A stretch of 64,000 nt of DNA from assembly GCF_017874735.1 (NCBI RefSeq), contig NZ_JAGGLV010000002.1, positions 124,001 to 188,000 of the forward strand, given 5' to 3'. This DNA is from Paenibacillus silagei. GTDB taxonomy: Bacteria > Bacillota > Bacilli > Paenibacillales > Paenibacillaceae. The notes beneath the pieces are model-generated. The model saw only the letters and a list, made by a program, of their open reading frames with translations, did no database searches and was not told where the DNA came from. The position numbers and the translations under genes were made by a program. Position 1 is the first letter of the stretch. Every line of letters begins with the position of its first letter. Below are positions 8,677 through 17,124 of this stretch, in pieces.

Positions 8677-8720
8677 GACCCGTAAGAGTCACTTTTTGCA
8701 AAGTGCCCCTCCTACGGGTC
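8677..8720 (-). promoter_or_regulatory. Leader hairpin before the EIIC gene
   Basis: On the minus strand GACCCGTA ... CACTTT / AAAGTG ... TACGGGTC forms a long interrupted stem. The AGGAGGGG ribosome-binding sequence is in its 5' arm and a possible TTG start (8698) in its loop. It lacks a T-run, so it looks more like translational or attenuation control than a terminator. Confidence 0.5.
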
Positions 8721-8729
8721 AAGCTCAAT

Positions 8730-8747
8730 ACCGGCGATATTGCCGGT
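8730..8747 (-). terminator. Hairpin just after the ABC-F gene
   Basis: ACCGGC-AATATC-GCCGGT on the minus strand, nine bases after the stop codon of the ABC-F gene; weak T-run, so termination may be partial. Confidence 0.45.
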
Positions 8748-8755
8748 TCGGTTCT

Positions 8756-10312
8756 CTAGAAGACTTTGGTCGTCCATGATTCGCAATTCCAGGTATCGGT
8801 CACGATATCACGGTAGAATTCAGGCTCATGGGAGATCAGCAGAATGCTGCCTTTATAGGCTTTGAGCGCACGCTGCAGCTCTTCCTTTGCATCGACATCG
8901 AGATGGTTGGTAGGCTCATCCAGTACCAGCAGATTGCTCTCCCGGTTAATCAGCTTGCACAAGCGTACTTTGGCCTTCTCGCCGCCGCTCAGGACAGCAA
9001 TTTTACTCTCAATATGCTTGGTGGTCAGGCCGCACTTCGCCAGTGCAGCACGAATCTCGAATTGTGAGTAGGACGGGAATTCGTTCCAGATCTCCTCGAT
9101 ACAGGTGTTGTAATTCGATTCCTTCATTTCCTGCTCGAAATACCCGATCTCCAGCAGATCGCCAAGCCGGGCTGTGCCCGAGATAGGCTGGATCTGGCCG
9201 AGAATGCTGCGCAGCAGCGTGGTTTTACCGATCCCGTTCGCACCGACGAGGGCAATCTTCTGACCCCGCTCCATGCTCAGGTCCAGCGGACGCGACAATG
9301 GGGAATCATACCCGATCACCAGATCCTTGGTCTCAAAAACCATTTTGCCGGAGGTTCGCCCCTGCTTGAAGTTGAACTGCGGCTTCGGCTTCTCCTTGGC
9401 AATCTCAATGACCTCCATCTTATCCAGCTTCTTCTGCCGGGACATCGCCATGTTGCGGGTAGCTACGCTAGCCTTGTTGCGGGCTACGAAGTCCTTCAGA
9501 TCGGCAATCTCCTGCTGCTGGCGCTTGAACGCGGATTCCAGCTGCGACTTCTTCGCTTCATACACCTGCTGGAAATACTCATAATCGCCGACGTAACGCG
9601 ACAGCGACTGGTTCTCCATATGGTAGATCAGGTTGATCACGCTATTCAGGAACGGAATGTCATGGGAGATCAGAATGAAGGCATTCTCATAATCCAGCAG
9701 ATAACGCTTCAGCCAGTTGATATGCTGTTCATCCAGATAGTTCGTAGGCTCATCGAGCAGCAGAATGTCGGGCTTCTCCAGCAGCAGCTTTGCCAGCAGC
9801 ACCTTGGTCCGCTGACCGCCGCTGAGATCGTTAACATCCTTGTCCAGACCGATGTCGGTCAGACCGAGTCCACGCGCGGTTTCATCGATTTTGGCATCAA
9901 TCATATAGAAGTCCTGGCTGGTCAGCATGTCCTGAATCGTTCCGACATCCTCCAGCAGCTGCTCCAGCTCCTCAGGGGTCACATCCCCCATCTTGCCGTA
10001 CATGTCGTTCATCTCTTGTTCCATATCGAACAGATATTGGAAGGCCCCGCGCAGCACATCCCGGATGGATTGCCCCTGCTGAAGCACCGCATGCTGATCC
10101 AGATAACCGGCGCGCATCCGCTTCGCCCATTCCACCTTGCCTTCGTCCGGCTGCAGCTTACCGGTAATGATGTTCATGAAGGTCGATTTCCCCTCACCAT
10201 TGGCGCCGATCAGGCCGATATGCTCGCCCTTCAGCAGACGGAAGGAGACATCCGTGAAGATGGCCCGGTCGCCGAAGCCGTGACTAAGCTTTTCTACATT
10301 TAATATGCTCAT
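8756..10312 (-). CDS. yfmM: ABC-F family ATPase, YfmM-like
   Basis: 518-residue soluble ATPase with two ABC domains and no membrane part. Domain 1: Walker A GANGEGKST, signature LSGGQ, Walker B ILLLDEPTN; a charged linker with RNKASVATRNMAMSRQKKLD (the P-site interaction linker); domain 2: GANGIGKTT, LSGGEKAKVRL, LLVLDEPTNHLD. The C-terminus TWNCESWTTKVF is a hallmark of B. subtilis YfmM. ABC-F proteins act on the ribosome; some confer antibiotic resistance, others assist translation. YfmM-type proteins are widespread in Bacillota and not clearly resistance factors. Full length, strong ribosome binding site. Confidence 0.9.
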   Translation of the reverse strand: MSILNVEKLSHGFGDRAIFTDVSFRLLKGEHIGLIGANGEGKSTFMNIITGKLQPDEGKVEWAKRMRAGYLDQHAVLQQGQSIRDVLRGAFQYLFDMEQEMNDMYGKMGDVTPEELEQLLEDVGTIQDMLTSQDFYMIDAKIDETARGLGLTDIGLDKDVNDLSGGQRTKVLLAKLLLEKPDILLLDEPTNYLDEQHINWLKRYLLDYENAFILISHDIPFLNSVINLIYHMENQSLSRYVGDYEYFQQVYEAKKSQLESAFKRQQQEIADLKDFVARNKASVATRNMAMSRQKKLDKMEVIEIAKEKPKPQFNFKQGRTSGKMVFETKDLVIGYDSPLSRPLDLSMERGQKIALVGANGIGKTTLLRSILGQIQPISGTARLGDLLEIGYFEQEMKESNYNTCIEEIWNEFPSYSQFEIRAALAKCGLTTKHIESKIAVLSGGEKAKVRLCKLINRESNLLVLDEPTNHLDVDAKEELQRALKAYKGSILLISHEPEFYRDIVTDTWNCESWTTKVF

Positions 10313-10409
10313 GAAGTTACACCTTTTCCTTTATTCTATATTCTCGTCATATTATAAAGGCTAACGCGCCACAACTCCAGAAGGTTTCTGAAAAAAGCGG
10401 AAAAATACT

Positions 10410-10745
10410 TACGTAGAGTCCTGTCCGTCAGAGATATTTCATAGTCAATAAAATCGTACACCATCGTGATCTATCCAGACATTTTTTTGCACTGCGTTTT
10501 TACGGAAGCCGTGTTTCTTATAGACATGCCATGCTCTGACATTTTTTAGATTGGTGTCAAGTACGATCTTGTGAAGTCCCTTTATTAATAAATAGCGAAG
10601 CGGCATCCCAAAAACTGTACTCCTTTATTCAGTTGAATTAACCCGCAAATCTTGATACCAATCTCCGCCACATCTTCTGAAACTGGAACTGCATTAGCAC
10701 CATCGATTTGCAGAATTAGCCCCCTAATACGGTCAGGAAATTTAT
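10410..10745 (-). pseudogene. Decayed GNAT acetyltransferase, paralogue of the gene at 13905
   Basis: Minus-strand reading with two or more frame changes gives GLILQIDGANA, DVAEIGIKICG, LHKIVLDTNLKNVRAWHVYK, GFRKNAVQKNVWIDHDG and DYEISLTD. These match in order LILEIDGAPA, HVAEMGIKICN, FHKIILDTNLKNTRAQHVYE, GFRKIAVRKNAWADQHG and DYELSLTE of the intact acetyltransferase at 13905-14435. The copy is on the opposite strand and missing its N-terminal third. It marks the left edge of an AT-rich island. Confidence 0.8.
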
Positions 10746-11219
10746 GCTCAGAAGATTTGAGTCAATTACAATATTGACTAAAACGATAGCATTCCCTTCA
10801 TATGGTCAGATACATACAAAAGTTAATTTATCATGAACCGATACGAAACTCAGGATAATTGTGCTAGGTAATTTGGAAGATTATTTTCAACTTATTAGAT
10901 AATAACTCATAATTCTACCACTCCTACTTAATAGTAATTACATAGCTATAATCAGTCCAATTATTTATACATTAGATGTAATCATATTTAAATGGTAACG
11001 AAAAACAAAAATACTTTTATAGTTATACTTTTATTATTGATTGACATCTATAGTATAATAATGGTATTTTTATTGATGTAAGGTGTTTATATTTTCTATA
11101 TTATTATTTATATTACCATTTATTCCGAAAGTAGGTGGTTTGTTGCCTTAATTGGTTTTAAATTAAACGTTAGTCCTGTCCACAAAAAATTGATACAAAA
11201 AGAAAGGGTGCACTTGATA
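10746..11219. other. AT-rich intergenic region upstream of the secreted-protein gene
   Basis: No gene is supported here. The AT content is clearly higher than in flanking housekeeping genes. A possible plus-strand promoter is TTGACA at 11041 with TATTTT 18 bases downstream; a TATAAT at 11054 lacks a matching -35. A minus-strand AGGAGTGG followed by an ATG near 10930 opens only seven codons and may be the dead start of the acetyltransferase relic. Confidence 0.4.
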
Positions 11220-11858
11220 ATGAAAAATTCAATAAAAAGAGGAAAAGCTCCAGTTACTAAAAAAGTCTTATCGGTATTCATGGCATGTTCTTTATGTTTC
11301 GGATTAAGTTCTACAGCCCTTGCTTCATCAGAATTTAAAGAGACTATTACAATTAACGAAGATGGCGCAGTAGAAACATTTATCGGTAATTATGCAACCA
11401 AAAGTATTAATACATCTGATATAGAAAACACTCTTACAAATGACTTCAGTGTAGACAAGATTTCTCCTCAAGCTACATATTCTATCTCTAATATTAGTCA
11501 GCCAAGCAGATGGAATTTATTTTCACCTGTCTCAAGTTATGTAGCTTATCCTCTCTCCGTTTCAGCAGCACAAGGAATTACAACAACTGTTAACGCCTCT
11601 GTTACGGGCGGTGGAGGAGTAGATATAAAATTTTTGAAGGCTAACATTGCAGCAACCATCGGTGCAAGTGTGGCATTTACAACAACTCAAACCATTAGTT
11701 ATCCCAATTCTACTCCAGGTACCAAAGGAAGAATCGTCTTAAGATATTCGCAAAATCAATATACGTATACTATCACTAAGTTAGGTGTAAAATATCCAGG
11801 TAGCGCTTTCACTCAAGCATACGATGAGTACTATGCTTTACAAACCGTATCACTTTAA
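11220..11858 (+). CDS. Secreted beta-rich protein of unknown function
   Basis: 212 residues from the ATG preceded by AAAGAAAGGG; an upstream in-frame TTG is less likely. A long signal peptide ends near STALA-SS (residue 36). The mature part has a leader-like segment (ITINEDGAVETFIGNY) then a beta-rich domain with NLFSPVSSYVAYPLSVS, GITTTVNASVTGGGG, ANIAATIGASVAF and TISYPNSTPGTKGRIVLRY. It has no cysteine or histidine, so it is unlikely to be a metalloenzyme. Pattern of alternating hydrophobic strands would suit a secreted beta-barrel or pore/matrix protein, but no family is recognised. First gene of the AT-rich island. Confidence 0.65.
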   Translation: MKNSIKRGKAPVTKKVLSVFMACSLCFGLSSTALASSEFKETITINEDGAVETFIGNYATKSINTSDIENTLTNDFSVDKISPQATYSISNISQPSRWNLFSPVSSYVAYPLSVSAAQGITTTVNASVTGGGGVDIKFLKANIAATIGASVAFTTTQTISYPNSTPGTKGRIVLRYSQNQYTYTITKLGVKYPGSAFTQAYDEYYALQTVSL

Positions 11859-11899
11859 TTAAATTTGTTACAATTAGTAGAATTAAGTAAGGAATTAAA

Positions 11900-11934
11900 A
11901 ATGAGAGTGAATACTTAATATTCACTCTCATTTT
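11900..11934 (+). terminator. Terminator after the secreted-protein gene
   Basis: Near-perfect stem AATGAGAGTGAATA / TATTCACTCTCATT with a five-base loop, followed by TTTTGTATT. Confidence 0.85.
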
Positions 11935-11964
11935 GTATTACTACTAGAAGGGTTGCGAAAGTAT

Positions 11965-12831
11965 ATGAGGAAGTCTGCAATTATTTTACTTATATTCTTT
12001 ATCACATTGATATCAGGATGTGAGAATAACAACACAGATATACTAATGAAAAAGTTAGATTTTAACCAAGCTATCGGAGTATATACTATTGATCTAGAGC
12101 ATTCAAAGGACATTAATCCTTCAATTTTATTGGTTGGGGAAACAAATAAATTGAAAAAAGATGAGCTTAACGAATTAAATGATCAAAATACTTCAATAAC
12201 CTTATTAAACGGAAAAAAAGAATCTATAAAATTCAATGCAGAAAATATAAAATGGCAAATTTATGATCCCAAATTGTTAGAAGAAGGGTTTTCTGTAAGA
12301 CTAATCTTTAGCAATATATTAGATTTAAAAGAATCGTTACTTGATAATCTTGCTATTGAACACGAAGATAATAAAAAAATAAAAAAGAATATCAGTCCCA
12401 TTTACTTACAATTTTATTCTGGTAAGCAAAACGGTCTCTCTATAATGGAATCGCCATTTGCACCCAAAAACAAAATAGAAATAGGAAAGAAATACTCTTA
12501 CGCATATAAAATTCTAGATTCTAATAAAATTATAACTAATGATATTCGGTCAGAAATTATTTATCCTGATGAAGCAAGAGAATTTATTGAGATTATTAGT
12601 GTTAATATTAGTCGTGATGAATACTCAGAGGATCAAATTAAAGAAGAATTTAAAGATAGTGTAGATGAAAAAAAATTAGAAAATATTGCAGTCTACGAAG
12701 TTCTATGTACATATATTATTAAGAAACGAGAACATATTGTTTTCCAACCAGAAATCAAGCTCTTTTTTGATCAAAAAGAACAGAGTTTAGCCCCTTTTGA
12801 ACCAATTGTTTTTTCTAATTTTAAGGAGTAA
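11965..12831 (+). CDS. Lipoprotein of unknown function
   Basis: 288 residues from the ATG (an in-frame TTG twelve bases earlier overlaps the ribosome binding site AGAAGGG). Signal peptide with lipobox LISGC at about 16-20, so it should be lipid-anchored outside the membrane. The rest is Lys/Glu/Asn/Ile-rich with mixed alpha/beta pattern and no recognised domain. Separated from the secreted-protein gene by a terminator and from the next lipoprotein gene by 31 bases, so the two lipoproteins are likely one transcript. AT-rich codon use unlike the surrounding chromosome. Confidence 0.65.
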   Translation: MRKSAIILLIFFITLISGCENNNTDILMKKLDFNQAIGVYTIDLEHSKDINPSILLVGETNKLKKDELNELNDQNTSITLLNGKKESIKFNAENIKWQIYDPKLLEEGFSVRLIFSNILDLKESLLDNLAIEHEDNKKIKKNISPIYLQFYSGKQNGLSIMESPFAPKNKIEIGKKYSYAYKILDSNKIITNDIRSEIIYPDEAREFIEIISVNISRDEYSEDQIKEEFKDSVDEKKLENIAVYEVLCTYIIKKREHIVFQPEIKLFFDQKEQSLAPFEPIVFSNFKE

Positions 12832-12862
12832 TCAAAATAAAATAAAATTGGAGGAGATAAAT

Positions 12863-13285
12863 ATGTCATTTATTAAAAAATTTTCTATAGTTTTAGTATC
12901 TTTAACATTGTTTTCAGGGTGCGATGGTAAAAACTCTGATTCACCGAATAATAAAACTTTAAATGATGAAGAGTATAATTTGACAATTACTAATAACAGT
13001 CCATTATTTTTGAAAAGTGTAGTTGTGACTGTAGATGAAAAAGACGACACACACATCAATTCTCAAATTGATAGTAATATCAAGTTTGGTGAAGTCGCAA
13101 AGTTCAGGATCAAAAACGGAAATCACAGTTTCAAAATTACACTCAATCCCAAAAAGAACTACTCTGTAAGTAAAGAGGTTAGTGAAAAATTCGAACAAGG
13201 CAAAGTAATTAACTATCAAGTAGAAATCGATAGAAATGAAGTCACTATTAATAAACAAACGGACAAGGGGACATCTGGAGAGTAA
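12863..13285 (+). CDS. Small lipoprotein of unknown function
   Basis: 140 residues from ATG behind GGAGGAGATAAAT; the open frame extends further upstream but without a site. Lipobox LFSGC at about 16-20. The mature part (YNLTITNNSPLFLKSVVVTV ... GNHSFKITLNPKKNYSV) has the alternating pattern of a single immunoglobulin-like or beta-sandwich domain, ending in a short polar tail. Function unknown. Second lipoprotein of the AT-rich island and likely co-transcribed with the gene at 11965. Confidence 0.65.
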   Translation: MSFIKKFSIVLVSLTLFSGCDGKNSDSPNNKTLNDEEYNLTITNNSPLFLKSVVVTVDEKDDTHINSQIDSNIKFGEVAKFRIKNGNHSFKITLNPKKNYSVSKEVSEKFEQGKVINYQVEIDRNEVTINKQTDKGTSGE

Positions 13286-13305
13286 CCCTAGTTAGCGGGG
13301 GTAAG

Positions 13306-13824
13306 ATGAGAGGAATTAAGGGAATAGGAATTAGTGCCGTTAAATACGCACTCCTAAATTTCATGCTGGTCATAACCAACTTATTATTATATGCTTCAGG
13401 ACCGGATGGGGGCGGAACCGGGGACCGTGAGGAAGGGCTGATGTTCTATCAGATGTACTTCATCTGCCTGCTTGCGGGATTTGTCATCTATGGAGTATGG
13501 TCCGTTACAGCAGGCAGATTTGAGAAAAAGACAAGAGGTCTAACTGCTATTCCTGTGTTATTATCCTCCGTTTGTATCACCAGTGTATTAATTTATGCTA
13601 ACCGCAGGTACAAGAACCTGTATGATGGCGAGTTTGTGAATGACGGAGGGTCCAAGGTCCTGGCACTCTACGCAGATACTTCCCTGTACCTCGTATACTT
13701 CCTTCTGCTCTTCGCTGTTTGCGTCAGCGTGCTTGGAATTGTTAAGCGGAACAAATTATCTATACTGGGGCTTTTGCTGAATCTATCGCTGCTAGTACTC
13801 TTAAGCCTAATACAATTTGTATAA
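13306..13824 (+). CDS. Integral membrane protein of unknown function
   Basis: 172 residues with four hydrophobic helices at about 14-30, 47-66, 80-97 and two close ones at 124-170. It begins 20 bases after the small lipoprotein gene, behind a weak GGGGGTAAG site. Composition returns toward the mid-GC chromosomal average within this gene, so it may be the first resident gene right of the island. No family recognised. Confidence 0.55.
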   Translation: MRGIKGIGISAVKYALLNFMLVITNLLLYASGPDGGGTGDREEGLMFYQMYFICLLAGFVIYGVWSVTAGRFEKKTRGLTAIPVLLSSVCITSVLIYANRRYKNLYDGEFVNDGGSKVLALYADTSLYLVYFLLLFAVCVSVLGIVKRNKLSILGLLLNLSLLVLLSLIQFV

Positions 13825-13904
13825 AACAATACTCTCCATTCTCGCGGAAATCATGGCATGCTACGATGAAGCTACGCTCATTTGGAATCATGGAGGTGTA
13901 GAGA

Positions 13905-14435
13905 TTGTATATGCAACAAGGTAACTTGGTCATCCGGGATGCAGCTGTGGCTGACGCTCCACTGTTATGCAACTGGTGGAACGATGGAGAAGTCATGGCA
14001 CATGCCGGATTTCCTAAGGGCTTAGGAATTACTGAACAAGAGGTGTTAACCCAATTGCAGACCGGGAGAGACTCTGAACGGAAAGGCCGTCTGATTCTTG
14101 AAATCGATGGTGCTCCCGCAGGTGAAATGAGCTACAGTGCGGTTTCTGGACATGTGGCGGAGATGGGGATTAAAATCTGTAATTTCAATCAACAAAACAA
14201 AGGGGCAGGCACAGAATGTTTAGGTATGCTGGTCCGTTATTTGTTTGAAACACAGGGGTTTCACAAGATCATACTGGATACGAATCTTAAAAACACCAGA
14301 GCGCAGCATGTGTATGAGAAACTCGGCTTCCGAAAAATAGCGGTGCGAAAGAATGCCTGGGCAGATCAGCATGGGGAATTACAGACTTTTGTTGACTATG
14401 AGCTATCCCTAACGGAATGGACTCAAAATTCCTGA
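13905..14435 (+). CDS. GNAT N-acetyltransferase
   Basis: 176-residue acetyl-CoA-dependent acetyltransferase of the RimJ/RimL-like group. The acetyl-CoA loop region is IKICNFNQQNKGAGTECLG (the Q/R-x-x-G-x-G/A motif appears as QQNKGAG), followed by FHKIILDTNLKNTRAQHVYEKLGF, the classic GNAT C-terminal pattern. The TTG at 13905 is taken as start because GGAGG ends eight bases before it; the ATG at 13911 is 14 bases away. Acceptor unknown. A decayed paralogue in opposite orientation sits at 10410-10745. Confidence 0.82.
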   Translation: MYMQQGNLVIRDAAVADAPLLCNWWNDGEVMAHAGFPKGLGITEQEVLTQLQTGRDSERKGRLILEIDGAPAGEMSYSAVSGHVAEMGIKICNFNQQNKGAGTECLGMLVRYLFETQGFHKIILDTNLKNTRAQHVYEKLGFRKIAVRKNAWADQHGELQTFVDYELSLTEWTQNS

Positions 14436-14472
14436 ACGTGACTGGTCACATTGTGTTCAGTTTTTCGCATAC

Positions 14473-14513
14473 AAAAAAACGCCAACCGATGCATCCCTGC
14501 ATTCGTTGACGTC
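14473..14513 (-). terminator. Terminator for the DrrAB-type operon
   Basis: Imperfect stem AACGTCAACGAATGCA / TGCATCGGTTGGCGTT on the minus strand, ended by a run of seven T; lies 15 bases after the permease stop and may also stop the plus-strand acetyltransferase transcript. Confidence 0.8.
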
Positions 14514-14527
14514 TTACTGAACCAGAC

Positions 14528-15340
14528 TTACGTCCGGCGCATATACGCACGCACGGTAATCGGAGCGAAGACCGCTACAATCACAGCGGCTCCGATCAGG
14601 GAGTAGACCAGATCACTGCCTACCGTTCCATGGTTCACCAGTTCACGGACAGCAGTGACCAGATGAGAGATCGGATTGTTATTCACGAACCACTGAAGCC
14701 ATTTCGGCATCGTATCAACCGGCACGAAGGCATTCGAGAGGAAGGTTAGCGGGAATAACACGATCATTGAGATCCCCTGAACACTGGATGCTGTGCGGGC
14801 GATCACACCGAAAAAGGCAAAGATCCAGCTGATGGCCCAGGAGCATCCGATGACCAGAACCGCCGCCAGGGCAACCCCGCCGATGCCGCCTTCCGGCCGC
14901 AAGCCCATAATGTAGCCCATTACGAAGGTGAGTACCGTAGCAATCGTGTAGCGTATAGTATCTGCTAACAGTGCCCCTGCGAGAGGGGCAATCCGGGCAA
15001 TCGGCAGCGATTTGAAGCGGTCGAACACCCCTTTTTCCATATCCTCCCGTAGCTGGACACCGGTAACGACGGAGGTCGTGATTACGGTCTGTACCAAGAT
15101 TCCTGGAATAATTACCGGCAGATAACTTGCCACATCCCCGGCAATCGCCCCGCCGAAAATATATGTGAACATCAAAGTGAAAATAATCGGCTGAAACGTG
15201 ACGTCAAACAATTGCTCCGGTGTACGCCGGATCTTGAGCAGTCCTCTGTAAGCCATCGTAAAGGAATTACGTACCACTTGGCCGAAGCTGGTATGGTTTT
15301 TCAAATTACGGTCTACACCCGGCTTAATTAAAGTACTCAT
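14528..15340 (-). CDS. ABC-2 type permease, DrrB family
   Basis: 270-residue permease with six predicted membrane helices of the ABC2_membrane family. It carries the family patterns FDVTFQPIIFTLMFTYIFGGAI near the first helix, QLREDMEKGVFDRFKSLPIAR in the coupling-helix region and LTFLSNAFVPVDTMPKWLQWF before the last helix. Together with the ATPase just upstream it would form an exporter for a hydrophobic drug or metabolite, as in daunorubicin resistance DrrAB. Start ATG overlaps the ATPase stop (four bases), showing translational coupling. Substrate unknown. Confidence 0.88.
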   Translation of the reverse strand: MSTLIKPGVDRNLKNHTSFGQVVRNSFTMAYRGLLKIRRTPEQLFDVTFQPIIFTLMFTYIFGGAIAGDVASYLPVIIPGILVQTVITTSVVTGVQLREDMEKGVFDRFKSLPIARIAPLAGALLADTIRYTIATVLTFVMGYIMGLRPEGGIGGVALAAVLVIGCSWAISWIFAFFGVIARTASSVQGISMIVLFPLTFLSNAFVPVDTMPKWLQWFVNNNPISHLVTAVRELVNHGTVGSDLVYSLIGAAVIVAVFAPITVRAYMRRT

Positions 15341-16359
15341 GCTAATACTCCCTCCTTCTTCTGTGTACTATCCGGGACAAGCCCCGCATCTTCCTTGACG
15401 CCATGACCGGTTAGGGTCAGGAATACTTCATCCAGCGTTGGCTTCTGCACACTCATCTCAAGCAGCGGTATACTTGCTTCACGAAGTGCGATCAGCAGAT
15501 CGGTTACCCGGTCCACGTTCCCCATCGGTGCGATAATTTTGGCTGCTTCTGCCGACAGGTTAGAGCGTACCTGAAGCACCTGCTCCACAATCTGCCGCGC
15601 CTTCAGCAACTGCTGCGGATGGACCACCTTCAGGTGAAGCGAGGAGCTGCCAACCGAGCTCTTGAGTTCATCAACGGTTCCCTCTGCGACCACCTTACCG
15701 GTATCAATCACGGCAATTCGGTCCGCCAGCTGATCCGCTTCTTCAAGATATTGGGTCGTCAGCAGGACCGTTGATCCCGTATTCACCAGCTTGCGGATCG
15801 TCTCCCACATCTGATTGCGCGTCCGGGGATCAAGCCCCGTTGTCGGCTCATCCAGGAAAATGAGCGGAGGCTGCGCAATCAGACTGGCCGCCAGATCCAG
15901 ACGCCGGCGCATCCCGCCGGAGAAATTCTTCAAGGGGCGCTTGGCGGCTTCCGTCAAGCCGAATTCCTCCAGCAGGTCAGAGGCCTTGCTGCGAGACTCC
16001 GCACGCCCCAGGCCATGCAGCCTGGAGAAGATGATCAGATTCTCAGTCGCGCTAAGCGACTCATCCACTGACGCATATTGACCCGTCACTCCGATTAACT
16101 GACGCACGATCTGCGGTTCTTTTGCCACATCATGTCCGAAGATACGCGCCGAACCTGCGTCAGGCCGAAGTAGGGTCGCCAGCATGCGAATTACGGTTGT
16201 CTTCCCGGCACCATTGGGACCCAGCACCCCATAGATCATTCCTGTGCCTACTTTGAGATCTACACCATCCACGGCACGGTTGCTCCCGTAGATTTTGACC
16301 AATCCTTGCGCCTCAATGGCATAGCTGCCGCCCTGCCCTGCTGATTGTGTCTGCTTCAT
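15337..16359 (-). CDS. ABC transporter ATPase, DrrA family
   Basis: 340 residues. Walker A GPNGAGKT, signature FSGGMRRRLDLA, Walker B LIFLDEPTTGLD, then the C-terminal extension with LHLKVVHPQQLLKARQIVE and PTLDEVFLTLTGH that defines the daunorubicin-resistance ATPase family. It powers the adjacent DrrB-type permease. ATG preceded by AAGGAGGAATAAAGC. Two-gene operon with its own terminator; no regulator adjacent. Confidence 0.9.
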   Translation of the reverse strand: MKQTQSAGQGGSYAIEAQGLVKIYGSNRAVDGVDLKVGTGMIYGVLGPNGAGKTTVIRMLATLLRPDAGSARIFGHDVAKEPQIVRQLIGVTGQYASVDESLSATENLIIFSRLHGLGRAESRSKASDLLEEFGLTEAAKRPLKNFSGGMRRRLDLAASLIAQPPLIFLDEPTTGLDPRTRNQMWETIRKLVNTGSTVLLTTQYLEEADQLADRIAVIDTGKVVAEGTVDELKSSVGSSSLHLKVVHPQQLLKARQIVEQVLQVRSNLSAEAAKIIAPMGNVDRVTDLLIALREASIPLLEMSVQKPTLDEVFLTLTGHGVKEDAGLVPDSTQKKEGVLA

Positions 16360-16471
16360 GCTTTATTCCTCCTTGAATGCTGAATCTATAAGGATAGTAA
16401 CCGACATATTTAAACTGAATTTAAACCTCCTTCTACTCTGTCCGGTTGCTGTTTCCCTATCCCATTAAACC

Positions 16472-16498
16472 AAAAATCCGATCCTTTGGGATCGGACT
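16472..16498 (-). terminator. Terminator after the lipoprotein gene at 16541
   Basis: Stem TCCGATCC / GGATCGGA with a four-base loop, followed on the minus strand by ATTTTTGG. Confidence 0.8.
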
Positions 16499-16540
16499 TG
16501 CGGAGTACGCTTGCAGTCGTACCTTTATATGCAGTTCTCC

Positions 16541-17077
16541 TTAGTCATAGCCGCCTTCCGCTTCGGGCAATGCCTGGTACTCTTCTTTACCCGCTACGAT
16601 GTCCGCGATGAAGTTCCGCAGCTCCAGCAGCTTTTCTGCATCTTCCGTAAGCTCACAATTCTCGCCGGACCAGGACCAATTCCGTGTGAACCCGTTTACG
16701 GTGATCCTCCAGCTGTCTTCCTGGTAAGGGACCACCGCGCAGCCCTGCTTGAGGGACACAAGCTCCAGCTTCCCCATGATTCGGATGCCTCTCATCCGCT
16801 CATAGATGCTGCGCATTTCATCTTCGGTCAAATTAATATCCGCTGTGGCTGTTCCGTTCATGATCAGATCTTTTACCACGGTATCCTGATACGTATTGAT
16901 CTCATTCTTGGTGACCTCTCCATACCCGTACCGGACGAGAAAATCGAAATCAGCAGGCATGTCTTCAGGCATCTCTCCCAATACCTCCGGCCGCTCAGGG
17001 GTAAGTTGTGTCTCCTTATTCGTGTTACAGCCAGCTATGAGCAGTACGACCAGCAGTAAGTAATATATGTGCTTCAG
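16541..17077 (-). CDS. Lipoprotein of unknown function, probable CTG start
   Basis: The sequence KHIYYLLLVVLLIAGC is a textbook lipoprotein signal ending in lipobox IAGC. The only codons before it are CTG at 17077 and GTG at 17092. The GTG lies inside the perfect ribosome binding site GTGGAGGGG, whereas CTG is six bases after it, so a CTG start giving 178 residues is preferred. The mature domain (DEMRSIYERMRGIRIMGKLEL, WRITVNGFTRNWSWSGENC) resembles no family I can name. Monocistronic with a terminator. Confidence 0.65.
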   Translation of the reverse strand: MKHIYYLLLVVLLIAGCNTNKETQLTPERPEVLGEMPEDMPADFDFLVRYGYGEVTKNEINTYQDTVVKDLIMNGTATADINLTEDEMRSIYERMRGIRIMGKLELVSLKQGCAVVPYQEDSWRITVNGFTRNWSWSGENCELTEDAEKLLELRNFIADIVAGKEEYQALPEAEGGYD

Positions 17078-17124
17078 GTCGGTCCCCTCCACAAGTGAAT
17101 TTTACAAAAGTACAGCATCCAATC

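Noticed and set aside
8677..8720. LicT/SacY-type ribonucleic antiterminator
   Set aside because: Lacks the conserved RAT sequence and the overlapping terminator with T-run.
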